Source: an uncultured Caulobacterales bacterium
GTDB taxonomy: Bacteria; Pseudomonadota; Alphaproteobacteria; Caulobacterales; Caulobacteraceae
Length of the DNA stretch: 64,000 nt
Assembly: GCA_903884425.1 (NCBI GenBank)
Contig: CAISEP010000014.1
Span: forward strand, 186,001 to 250,000
Direction: 5' to 3'
Below the pieces are notes generated by a model. The model did no database searches. It was not told the origin of the DNA and saw only the letters and a program-made list of their open reading frames with translations. The translations under genes and the position numbers were made by a program. Below are positions 11,565-18,532 of this stretch, one piece after another. How positions within the stretch are numbered: the stretch's first letter is position 1; every line of letters begins with the position of its first letter.

Positions 11565-11981
11565 ATGAACGGCGCACAGATCGACTGGGGCCTGCTGTTT
11601 CTGTCCTCCAGCGGACGGATGTCGCGCTCGCCGTTCCTGGTGGGACTGGCCGTGATCATGGCCGTGCTGCTGCTGTTCGACAACGCCGTGCCGCTGATCC
11701 TGCAGGGGCTGACGGCCATCGTCGTCTATCCGGCCCTGCTGTTCTCCTCGGCCTGCCTGTTGTCCAAGCGCCTGCATGACCGGGGTCGCTCGGGCTGGTG
11801 GGCGGCGCTGGTGCTGCTGGCCTTCGCCCTGGTCTGGCCCAGTGCCTCGGGGCCGCGGGCCCTGTTCCTGATCGTGGTGGTCTGGGCGGTGATCGAGCTT
11901 GGCCTCATGCCGGGGGAGGAGGGCAGCAACCGCTTCGGTGCCAATCCCCTGCGCCCCGCACCCGCCGAGCCGGTCAGCTAG
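11565..11981 (+). CDS. DUF805 family inner-membrane protein
   Basis: A 138-residue protein with the DUF805 landmarks: SGRMSRSPFLVGL near the start, SKRLHDRGRSGWW in the middle, and EGSNRFGANPL at the end. Three or four hydrophobic helices lie between them. The family is widespread and its function is not established. It is convergent with lipB, with 12 bp between the stops. Confidence 0.9.
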   Translation: MNGAQIDWGLLFLSSSGRMSRSPFLVGLAVIMAVLLLFDNAVPLILQGLTAIVVYPALLFSSACLLSKRLHDRGRSGWWAALVLLAFALVWPSASGPRALFLIVVVWAVIELGLMPGEEGSNRFGANPLRPAPAEPVS

Positions 11982-11993
11982 ACCCGGTCCCCG

Positions 11994-12716
11994 TCAGAGC
12001 GGCGGTGACCCCGGTGTCACCGGCCCGAAGACCTGCCGGAAGCTGATCCGCAGGGCCTCGTCCGCCTCGTCTAGGGTCACCGGATGGCCGAGGTCCACCA
12101 GGCTCGTGACCCCGTGCTGCTGGATGCCGCAGGGCACGATGCCGGAGAAGTGGTCGAGGTCCGGCTCCACGTTCAGGCTGATGCCGTGGAACGAGACCCA
12201 TTTGCGGATCTTCACGCCGATGGCGGCAATCTTGTCCTCCCGGGTCGGCGCACCGGCCTGTCGGCGTTCCACCCAGACCCCCACCCGGCCGGGACGAATC
12301 TCGCCCCGTACCCCGAACTGGTCGAGGGCCAGGATCACCCAGTCCTCCAGAGCCGTGACGAAGGCGTGCACGTCCCGCTTCCGGGCCCGCAGGTCGAGCA
12401 TCACATAGGCCACCCGCTGGCCCGGCCCGTGATAGGTGAACTGGCCCCCGCGGCCGGTGCGGTGCACGGGGAAGCGCTCCGCCTGGAGCAGGTCCTCGTC
12501 CTTGGCAGACACCCCGGCCGTGTAGATCGGCGGGTGCTCGATCAGCCAGACCAGCTCCCCGGCCTCTCCGGCGGCAATGGCCGCGGCCCGGGCCTCCATG
12601 GCGGCCACGGCCTCGGCATAGCCCACCTGGCCTGGACTGACGGCCCACTGGACCGGGCGGCCGTCGCTGCGCAGCAGGCCCGAGGGGGCAGGGGGTGTTA
12701 ACGATGGATCAAGCAT
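11994..12716 (-). CDS. lipB: Octanoyl-[acyl-carrier-protein]:protein N-octanoyltransferase LipB
   Basis: The 240-residue protein transfers octanoyl groups from ACP to lipoyl domains. Visible motifs are [17 protein letters not shown], the substrate-tunnel [19 protein letters not shown], the catalytic Lys region [19 protein letters not shown] and the catalytic Cys in [14 protein letters not shown]. The ATG at 12716 ([11 protein letters not shown]) was preferred over an in-frame ATG 11 codons upstream because the family does not extend further. An imperfect CtrA-like string lies inside its first codons. Confidence 0.93.
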   Translation of the reverse strand: MLDPSLTPPAPSGLLRSDGRPVQWAVSPGQVGYAEAVAAMEARAAAIAAGEAGELVWLIEHPPIYTAGVSAKDEDLLQAERFPVHRTGRGGQFTYHGPGQRVAYVMLDLRARKRDVHAFVTALEDWVILALDQFGVRGEIRPGRVGVWVERRQAGAPTREDKIAAIGVKIRKWVSFHGISLNVEPDLDHFSGIVPCGIQQHGVTSLVDLGHPVTLDEADEALRISFRQVFGPVTPGSPPL

Positions 12717-12811
12717 CTTGGTCCGAATGTGGGGTCGCCAGCCCGCCATGGAAACGGGTGTCGAGTCGATGAGGCTGGCAGTCTGTCAGGTCCGGAAGGC
12801 AACGTCCCGCA

Positions 12812-13066
12812 GTGAGTCAGGTCAGCGCCGTCAATGTCGAGATCTCCATCCTTCTGGGGCGGAGCATCCTGCCCATGCAGCAGCTGCTGCGGATGGGGCG
12901 GGGGGCCGTGATCCCCCTGGACGCGGCGGAGCATGACGAGGTGTGGATCCTCGCCAACAACCATCCCGTGGCCCGGGGCGAGATCCAGATCAACGACGAC
13001 CGGATTTCCATCTGCGTCACCGGACCCGCCAATGTCTATGATTTCATGGCCGGCGGCATTCGCTGA
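12812..13066 (+). CDS. Minimal FliN/SpoA-domain protein (flagellar switch-like)
   Basis: An 84-residue protein that consists of little more than a SpoA (FliN C-terminal) domain: VNVEISILLGRSILPMQQLL, GRGAVIPLDAAEHDEVWILA and PVARGEIQINDDRISICVTG correspond to the FliN core, in which FliN usually has a variable N-terminal extension. FliN forms the base of the flagellar C-ring. No other flagellar genes adjoin it. The start is GTG and the ribosome binding site is weak (GGAAGG, 12 bases upstream). It could be the main FliN, a second copy, or a partner of another secretion or switch complex. Confidence 0.8.
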   Translation: MSQVSAVNVEISILLGRSILPMQQLLRMGRGAVIPLDAAEHDEVWILANNHPVARGEIQINDDRISICVTGPANVYDFMAGGIR

Positions 13067-13130
13067 CGATATCGCGTTACGCTCTTCACAAGGCTGGCGG
13101 CGTTTGCTACGCACCCACCCTCTGGCGCGA

Positions 13131-13215
13131 GCGGTCGTGGCGGAATTGGTAGACGCGCAGCGTTGAGGTCGCTGTGGGGCAACCCGTGGAAGTTCGAGTC
13201 TTCTCGACCGCACCA
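13131..13215 (+). tRNA. tRNA-Leu(GAG)
   Basis: The acceptor arms GCGGTCG (13131-13137) and CGACCGC (13205-13211) pair fully, followed by discriminator A and an encoded CCA. The D arm is GCGGAATTGGTAGACGC, the anticodon loop is TTGAGGT (anticodon GAG), a long class II variable arm typical of tRNA-Leu follows, and the T arm contains GTTCGAGTC. Length is 85 bases. Confidence 0.97.
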
Positions 13216-13234
13216 TCACGCATCAGGCAATGAG

Positions 13235-13264
13235 GTCCGGGTCGCCCAGCGCCCGGACTTTTTT
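13235..13264 (+). terminator. Intrinsic terminator after tRNA-Leu
   Basis: Stem GTCCGGG (13235-13241) and CCCGGAC (13252-13258), with a ten-base loop, is followed by a run of six T. It lies 20 bases after the tRNA 3' end. Confidence 0.9.
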
Positions 13265-13318
13265 GTTTCAGCGCCTCGTCATCGGCCCGTCGCGCGACTA
13301 GATCATCGGAACGGGACC

Positions 13319-13333
13319 GGTCACGTTCTTGCA
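13319..13333 (+). promoter_or_regulatory. Candidate sigma-54 promoter for spmX
   Basis: GG at 13319-13320 and GC at 13331-13332 are separated by ten bases, and the -12 element reads TTGCA, matching the essential GG-N10-GC layout of sigma-54 promoters; the -24 box is otherwise only a partial match. The spmX start is 43 bases after the -12 element. In Caulobacter crescentus spmX is activated through sigma-54 and TacA, which supports the reading. Confidence 0.5.
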
Positions 13334-13375
13334 CGGGTGCGCGGCCGGTGAGTGGGTCGTGTCATGATGGGTCAA

Positions 13376-14659
13376 ATGAAGCTCAATGCGCGGGTCACGC
13401 CCGCCACCCTGGATCTCGTCAGACCCTTCGAGCCCCTGCGCCTTCAGGCCGAGGCGCAGGCCGACGGGCGCTGGATGATCGGCTATGGGCACACCCGGTT
13501 CGCCCGGCCGGGGGCGGTGATCCAGCCCGGGGACGCCGATGCCCTCCTGCGCTATGACCTCAGCGAGACGGCGGACGCCCTCGACACCCTGGTGACGGCC
13601 CCGCTCTCCCAGGCCCAGTTCGAGGCGATCAACGCCTTTGCCCTGCACATCGGGCTCGACAATTTCCGACGCTCCACCGTCCTGCGCAGCCTGAACGCCG
13701 GGGCCTTCGAGTCGGCCGCCGCGGCCATGGACCTGTGGCGGGGGGCGGGGGCCAGTGCCCGCAATCCGATGGCGGACCTGCTCGCCCAGCGGCGGGCGGC
13801 AGAACGGGCCCATTTCCTCGGCCGACCGGTGACACCGGAGCCACCTGCGGTCCGATCAGAGCCCCCGCGGGCGTCCGTTCCCGAAGGTCTTCATGTCGAG
13901 GCCCCGCTGCCGGAGGTGCCCGCTCCGGAGGTCCACCGCCCCGAACCCTTCGCCGCCCCCATGGCGACCGACACCGCTCCGGTCGAGCCGGCGGCCGCGC
14001 CGCCTTCCGTCCCGCTGGACGTGCCCGCGACCGGGGAGGCCCCCGAGCCCCCGCGCTGGACGCCGCCGCCCAGACCTTCCCGCTATCTGCGGGAGGCCGC
14101 GCGGCCCCAACCCCTGCCGCCGCTTCAGCCTACCGCCCCGACGGCGTCCGAAGACCCGCCCGCGCAGGTGCCCGATCCGATGCCGGAGACCCTGCCCGCG
14201 CACCCGGACCCGGAACCGGCCCTGCCGCCGGTGGTCGACGAGGTCCCCGCGGAGCCCCCTCCGGCCGCACCCGTGGTCCGGGAGCCGACCGCGCCCGCGC
14301 CGCCGGTTCCGGACGTCCCGGCAGCCCCCGTGGCACCGTCCGGATGGGTCGCGCCCCGGCCGGACGCGGTGCCCCAGGCCGCACGAGGGGCCGCGTCATC
14401 GGGGATCACGGTGGACCTGCCGCCGCCGAGACCACTCGCCCCCGCACCGGGCCCCACCACCCGGATCACCTATGCCCTGGTGGGGCTCCTCGGGGTGATG
14501 CTGTTTGCCGGGTCGCTGGTGTCCATGTTCCGGCAGGCCAATGTGGCTAATCTGGTCACCGGACTGGTGGGCGTTGCCTTCATGGCCCCCGCGGCAGGAC
14601 ATTTCCTGTTCAGCCTGATCTCCGGTCGGCCGTCCCGGTCGGCCTTTCCCCAGGCCTGA
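13376..14659 (+). CDS. spmX: SpmX-type polarity protein with muramidase-like domain and two membrane helices
   Basis: The 427-residue protein has a phage-lysozyme-like domain (about 1-150), a long Pro/Ala/Glu-rich middle region (about 155-360) and two C-terminal hydrophobic helices (about 367-420). This is the architecture of SpmX, which marks the old pole and recruits the histidine kinase DivJ, upstream of DivK. The catalytic Glu is kept (E19 in RPFEPLRL). The lysozyme Asp position is Gln28 and the Thr position is Met34 (GRWMIGYGH), so hydrolysis is unlikely, in line with the described detoxified phage lysin origin of SpmX. The ATG at 13376 was chosen because it matches the SpmX N-terminus; in-frame ATGs at 13364 and 13367 are alternatives. 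Confidence 0.9.
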   Translation: MKLNARVTPATLDLVRPFEPLRLQAEAQADGRWMIGYGHTRFARPGAVIQPGDADALLRYDLSETADALDTLVTAPLSQAQFEAINAFALHIGLDNFRRSTVLRSLNAGAFESAAAAMDLWRGAGASARNPMADLLAQRRAAERAHFLGRPVTPEPPAVRSEPPRASVPEGLHVEAPLPEVPAPEVHRPEPFAAPMATDTAPVEPAAAPPSVPLDVPATGEAPEPPRWTPPPRPSRYLREAARPQPLPPLQPTAPTASEDPPAQVPDPMPETLPAHPDPEPALPPVVDEVPAEPPPAAPVVREPTAPAPPVPDVPAAPVAPSGWVAPRPDAVPQAARGAASSGITVDLPPPRPLAPAPGPTTRITYALVGLLGVMLFAGSLVSMFRQANVANLVTGLVGVAFMAPAAGHFLFSLISGRPSRSAFPQA

Positions 14660-14687
14660 TCCGCCGAAACGCCTTGCAGGCATGAAA

Positions 14688-14719
14688 AAGGCCGCCTCCC
14701 CGGGGGGGGAAGCGGCCTT
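14688..14719 (-). terminator. Hairpin terminator, strongest in the minus direction
   Basis: AAGGCCGC (14688-14695) and GCGGCCTT (14712-14719) form the stem, with a C/G-rich loop that may extend it. Read on the minus strand the stem is followed by TTTTTC, an ordinary U tract. On the plus strand, behind spmX, the tract is only TTCC. It can end spmX transcripts weakly and a minus-strand transcript strongly, yet no long gene precedes it on the minus strand; see the micro-ORF at 14776-14841. Confidence 0.7.
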
Positions 14720-14775
14720 CCATCGTCGCGTCCGCGGACGCGATCAGCAAACCTGCCTGTGAGCGACAAGCGCGT

Positions 14776-14841
14776 TCAGGCGTGATCCTCGGTCATGAGG
14801 CTCCAGGTCGCTCGCGACCGCGGCTGATGACAATGAGACAC
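14776..14841 (-). CDS. Candidate micro-ORF (21 residues) with an exceptionally strong ribosome binding site
   Basis: On the minus strand AGAAAGGAGGTGATCC (14858-14843) is complementary to the whole 3' tail of 16S rRNA and sits seven bases before a GTG. The frame then encodes 21 residues beginning MSHCHQPRSR and ending TEDHA, stops at TGA, and is followed about 60 bases later by a hairpin with a T run. TTGAAT and TATTTT about 15 bases apart lie upstream as a weak promoter candidate. This looks like a complete short transcription unit: a small protein, a leader peptide without a downstream gene, or a small RNA that pairs with ribosomes. No family is recognised. Confidence 0.35.
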   Translation of the reverse strand: MSHCHQPRSRATWSLMTEDHA

Positions 14842-14955
14842 TGGATCACCTCCTTTCTGCTGTTCAACAGGGATCCTCAAAATACGCTGCGACTCGCGGA
14901 TTCAAAAGACCTATTTAGAGGCGCGGTCAGGGGGCGACGGGGAGACGCAGGGCGC

Positions 14956-15348
14956 ATGGATGCGGACGACTTCGACGGGGATGCCGCGGGCTGGATCGGG
15001 CAGGGCCGCGTCCGGGTGCGCAAGACCCCGACGGCCCTGCTGCTGACCTGCGACGGCCTGACCACCCAGGCCAAGTACTACAAGCCGCTGTTCTACGAGT
15101 TCTTCCGCAAGGAATGGCGGGGCGCGCGACCGGCCTGGGGGGACCATGCGGTGGAGATCACCATGCACCATGTGGGCGACCCGCCTCTGCTCGACCTCGA
15201 CAACCTGGCCAAGGCCCTGCTGGACGCCATCAAGGGCTATGCCTTCCACGACGACAGCCAGGTGGCCCGCCTGGTGGTGGAGCGGTGCGAGGGCCCGCGG
15301 GAGCGGGTGACCATCCGCGTCACGTCCCACCGGCCCCGGGGCCGGTGA
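14956..15348 (+). CDS. RusA-family Holliday junction resolvase
   Basis: This 130-residue protein carries the RusA signature LDLDNLAKALLDAIKGYAFH followed by DDSQV, in which the Asp residues bind Mg2+ for symmetric cutting of four-way DNA junctions. RusA proteins are often phage-derived, but here the gene sits among core genes; ruvX, the other YqgF-type protein, is elsewhere in the window. The start ATG follows GGGGAGACGC. The upstream 300 bp hold only the terminator and the minus-strand micro-ORF. Confidence 0.85.
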   Translation: MDADDFDGDAAGWIGQGRVRVRKTPTALLLTCDGLTTQAKYYKPLFYEFFRKEWRGARPAWGDHAVEITMHHVGDPPLLDLDNLAKALLDAIKGYAFHDDSQVARLVVERCEGPRERVTIRVTSHRPRGR

Positions 15349-15363
15349 GCGGACGGCGGCGCG

Positions 15364-15885
15364 CTATTTCTTGCGGAACTGGTCCAGGGAGACGATCTTG
15401 GGACCGTCCTCGGCCGGGTCTGCATCGTCGGCTGCGACCGCAGGGGTCGGGGCCTCGCCCTCCGGACGGGCGGCAGCCACGGGGGCGGGGATGATCTCCG
15501 CCTCCACCGCATCGGGGGACGGCCACTGCAGCAGGAACTGCACGCTCGGGTCATAGAACCGGGTGATGGCCGCATAGGGCACGGACAGGCGCTTGGGCTG
15601 GCCGCCGAAGCGCAGGGTGATGGCGAAGAAGGTCTCCCCCGGCGCCAGGTCCCAGAACTGGTGCTGCAGGACGATGGTCATCTCGTCCGGATACTTCTCC
15701 AGCAGGTCCTGCGGCGTGGACACCCCGGCGGCGCGGGTCTTGAAGGTGATGTAGAGATGATGCTGACCGGGCAGGCCGTTGCCGACGGCGGCCCGCTTCA
15801 GTGCCGCCTTGACGACGCCGCGCAGGGCCTCCTGGGCGAGCAGCTCGTAATTCATCAGGTCGTGGGCGGGCCGGTCTTCAGACAT
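15364..15885 (-). CDS. sspB: SspB-family ClpXP adaptor (alpha type)
   Basis: The 173-residue protein begins MSEDRPAHDLMNYELLAQEA and has an SspB core (HHLYITFKTRAAGV, then LQHQFWDLAPGETFFAITLRFGG and VPYAAITRFYDPSVQFLL). A flexible acidic/proline linker follows, and the C-terminal tail PKIVSLDQFRKK resembles the ClpX-binding peptide of SspB. In Caulobacter the SspB adaptor delivers ssrA-tagged proteins to ClpXP. The start at 15885 has GAGG six bases upstream; a longer in-frame version is possible. The permuted ssrA gene lies just upstream on the same strand. Confidence 0.9.
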   Translation of the reverse strand: MSEDRPAHDLMNYELLAQEALRGVVKAALKRAAVGNGLPGQHHLYITFKTRAAGVSTPQDLLEKYPDEMTIVLQHQFWDLAPGETFFAITLRFGGQPKRLSVPYAAITRFYDPSVQFLLQWPSPDAVEAEIIPAPVAAARPEGEAPTPAVAADDADPAEDGPKIVSLDQFRKK

Positions 15886-16074
15886 CACGTCCTCGGGAAC
15901 TATTGGAGCCCGAGAATACACCATTTCCTGCCGGGCTGTCGCGCCCCGCGATGCATCCCCTGCGGCAAATTCACGTGACGGCGCCGATCCCCGCGTCCGC
16001 GCCCCTTTCGCAGGGGGCGGTCGGCAAGGGCGAGGGGAGGGACGAAAGTGTCGGGGAGAGTGGGGGGGTTCTGT

Positions 16075-16395
16075 TGCCAGGCCCCCCCCGGGCCCCGCCT
16101 GACAGCGCTCAAGCCGTCAGGACTTTAGAGGTCGAGATGACCGCACTGCATTACGCAGCGAGGGCATACTCTTGAGCGAAGTTATCGTTCGCAGTTATAA
16201 AACGGGCCGATCACGGGGACCCATTCCGAGAGAAAGCAACACCTTTACACGTCTGTCGATGCTGATCGGCCCCATATCCAGCCGGTGATAACCCCGGGAA
16301 GGTCATGGTGGAGCCGCCGGGAATCGCACCCGGGTCCAGTCCGCTTATTTCGTGCGCGTTTATCTCCATAGTCAGGCCGAAACCCGACCCCCCAC
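16075..16395 (-). ncRNA. ssrA: Circularly permuted (two-piece) tmRNA
   Basis: Read on the minus strand the acceptor piece comes first: it ends with GGCTCCACCA (CCA at 16308-16306), preceded by a T arm (GGTGCGATTCCC). After a spacer of about 30 bases the coding piece starts at 16273 with GGGGCCGATCAGCATCGAC, whose 5' end pairs with the acceptor 3' strand. The tag frame (16192-16151) starts with GCG, ends with TAA and gives AANDNFAQEYALAA, counting the tRNA-borne Ala. Permuted tmRNA is characteristic of alphaproteobacteria. Outer ends are estimates. sspB follows downstream. Confidence 0.95.
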
Positions 16396-16529
16396 ATATA
16401 GACCCTGCGACCCGTCAGCGGAAGGGCTGTCCGATTGACGCCGCGTCAGGCTTGTCGCGAACGGGTGCGCCGCTAGATTGGGGTCAAGAACAGCGGCGGC
16501 GACCTGGTCCGCACAGCAGGAGAGACCTC

Positions 16530-16820
16530 ATGATCGGCATCATCGCGACCCTGACCATCCAGCCCGGCAAGGAATCGGAATTCGAGGCCGTGTTCACCGA
16601 CCTGGCCGCCAAGGTCCGGGCGAACGAGCCGGGGAACGTGCTCTACCAGCTGACCCGTTCGCGGGAAAACGCCAGTGTCTACAAGGTTCTGGAGCTCTAT
16701 GCCGACCAGGACGCCCTGACCGCCCATGGCAAGACCGACCATTACCGGGCCGCGGGACCGAAGCTGGGCGGCGTACTCGGCGCGGCACCGACCATCGAGT
16801 ATCTCGACAGCGTCGGCTGA
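16530..16820 (+). CDS. Antibiotic biosynthesis monooxygenase (ABM) domain protein
   Basis: A 96-residue single-domain protein with the ABM ferredoxin-like fold: MIGIIATLTIQPGKESEFEA, then NEPGNVLYQLTRSRENASVY and ELYADQDALTAHGKTDHYRA. Family members include small quinol monooxygenases such as YgiN and heme oxygenases; the particular substrate cannot be told. The ribosome binding site AGGAGA precedes the ATG. It appears monocistronic, with its own terminator. Confidence 0.88.
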   Translation: MIGIIATLTIQPGKESEFEAVFTDLAAKVRANEPGNVLYQLTRSRENASVYKVLELYADQDALTAHGKTDHYRAAGPKLGGVLGAAPTIEYLDSVG

Positions 16821-16849
16821 TTTCTTCCAAGACGTCGGGTGGACGAAAG

Positions 16850-16877
16850 AAGGCGCGCCGGGCCTTCGACGCGCCTT
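16850..16877 (+). terminator. Intrinsic terminator after the ABM gene
   Basis: Stem AAGGCGCG (16850-16857) and CGCGCCTT (16870-16877) with a 12-base loop, ending in TTTA. It lies 29 bases behind the stop codon. The following 180 bases up to the efflux operon contain a small CCGAC-TTCG-GTCGG hairpin but no other gene that I can see. Confidence 0.75.
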
Positions 16878-17056
16878 TACATCGTTGTGACCAAGGGTCA
16901 ACTCGCGGACGGCGGTCCGTCGTCCCGACTTCGGTCGGAGCGGCGGGGTGTGCCAGATTTGCATTAACTTGCTGCAATGTCGTGCCCGGGGACTTGCGTC
17001 GGCGGGGCAAGCGGTCCACCTCCACGGGTTGACGGGGACAAGAGGGCAAACTCTTC

Positions 17057-18532
17057 ATGCAGCGGCTTACGCGACAGCGGGTTGCCGGTATCGGCCTCGC
17101 GCTCGCTCTGGCAGGGTGTGCGCCGGGGGGCAAGGTGCATGGTCCGGATGTCCGGCTCCCGGCGACCTTCGAGCGTCCCGCGGCACCGGAGCCGAATGCG
17201 GCCCAGATGCCACAGGCCTGGTGGACCCTCTTTGATGACGCTCAACTCGACCGGCTGGAAGCCGAGGCGCTGAGCCGGGCCCCGGACGCGCGCACGGCGC
17301 TCTCCCGCCTGACGGAGGCCTATGCCATCCGTTCCAGCGCGCTCAATGCCTACAACCCGCAAGGGGCGCTGAACGGCCAGGCCTCCGACGCGCACAACGG
17401 CACCACCTATTCGGGCATCAGCTTCTCCGGCGCGGGGGCCAGCAGCAATCCGGCCCTGGCCGGGCTCGAGAACCTGTTCCTGCCCGCCGACGAGACCAAG
17501 ACCTATCAGGGCGGCTTCAGTGTCTCGTGGGAGCTCGACCTGTTCGGGCGGCGCAAGGCGGCTCGCCGGGCCGCCAATGCCGACATGCTGGCCGCGCGCT
17601 TCGACTTCGAGGCCAGCCGCCTCAGCCTGGAAGCCAATGTGGCCACCAGCCTGTTCCAGGCCCGCGCCCTGGCCGTCCAGCTGGAAGATGCCCGGGAAAC
17701 CGCCCGGATCGCCGCAAGCCTGGCCGAACTCGGCCGCAAGAAGGCCGAGCGCGGCCTGTCATCGGCCTCCGACTCCGCCCGGCTGGACGCCGATGCCGAC
17801 ACCGCCCGGTCGGAGGCCCTGCGGATCGAGGCCCTGGCCACGGCCGCCCGCCGGACCCTGCTGACCCTGATCGGGCGCGGCACAGAGCCCACGAACGCGC
17901 TGACGATCGAGGCGCGACTGGCCCCGCCGCCGGTCCTGCCCACCACGGCGCCCAGCGCCCTGCTGCGCCGGCGACCCGACGTGCGGGAGGCGGAACAGAA
18001 GCTGCGTTCGGCCATCGGCACCCTGACCCTGGACCGGCTGGCCCTGCTGCCGACCCTGACCCTCAATCCCAGCGTGGCGGTGCAGCGGTCGGAAGCCAAC
18101 TACACGTCCGAGACCTCCATCTGGACCCTGGCGGCGGGGGCCTCGGCCCCGATCCTCGACCGTCCGCGGCTGATCGCCATGGCGCGCCTGCAGAAGGCCC
18201 GCGCCGAGGAGGCTTCCGTCCTGTTCGAGCAGACCATCCTCAATGCCTATCGGGACGCGGAGAACGGCCTCAACCAACTGGACGCCGACCAGTCCCGCCT
18301 GACCCTGCTGACCCAGGCCGAAGCCCGCAGCCGCTTTGCCTTCAAGGCCAGCGAGCGCGCCTATCGGGATGGACTGATCGACCTGACCACCCTGCTGGAT
18401 GCCGAGCGCAGCTGGCGGGCGAGCCGGAGCAGCCTCACCGCGCTGCAGGCCGGTGCCCTGAATGATGCCGTGTCCACCATCAAGGCCCTGGGCGGCGGGT
18501 GGTCCGGCGCGCCGAAGAAACTGAGGGAATGA
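17057..18532 (+). CDS. RND efflux outer-membrane lipoprotein, NodT family
   Basis: The 491-residue protein has a lipoprotein signal (ALALAGC, Cys as the lipidated residue) and the two repeated outer-membrane efflux domains of TolC/OprM-like channels. These include QAWWTLFDDAQLDRLEAEAL, EAALSR-type helices and LLRRRPDVREAEQKLRSA, a typical NodT/OprM signature. It should form the trimeric outer-membrane duct of the tripartite pump encoded by this and the next two genes. It is first in the operon and its stop overlaps the next start (ATGA). Confidence 0.93.
   Translation: MQRLTRQRVAGIGLALALAGCAPGGKVHGPDVRLPATFERPAAPEPNAAQMPQAWWTLFDDAQLDRLEAEALSRAPDARTALSRLTEAYAIRSSALNAYNPQGALNGQASDAHNGTTYSGISFSGAGASSNPALAGLENLFLPADETKTYQGGFSVSWELDLFGRRKAARRAANADMLAARFDFEASRLSLEANVATSLFQARALAVQLEDARETARIAASLAELGRKKAERGLSSASDSARLDADADTARSEALRIEALATAARRTLLTLIGRGTEPTNALTIEARLAPPPVLPTTAPSALLRRRPDVREAEQKLRSAIGTLTLDRLALLPTLTLNPSVAVQRSEANYTSETSIWTLAAGASAPILDRPRLIAMARLQKARAEEASVLFEQTILNAYRDAENGLNQLDADQSRLTLLTQAEARSRFAFKASERAYRDGLIDLTTLLDAERSWRASRSSLTALQAGALNDAVSTIKALGGGWSGAPKKLRE

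Noticed and set aside
12698-12712. TTAA-N7-TCAA resembling a CtrA box
   Set aside because: It lies inside the first codons of lipB and matches less well; it could still act on the FliN-like gene about 100 bp away, but the evidence is too thin.
12785-12799. GTCAGGTCCGGAAGG, identical to the core of bacterial SRP (4.5S) RNA
   Set aside because: The following AGCAGCC half of the SRP symmetric loop is missing and the flanks do not pair into a 4.5S-like helix; the string overlaps the region before the FliN-like gene.
14839-14858. Plus-strand sequence identical to the 3' tail of 16S rRNA, considered as an rRNA remnant
   Set aside because: Similarity stops right before the tail; no upstream 16S helix 45 sequence is present. 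A minus-strand ribosome binding site explains it better.
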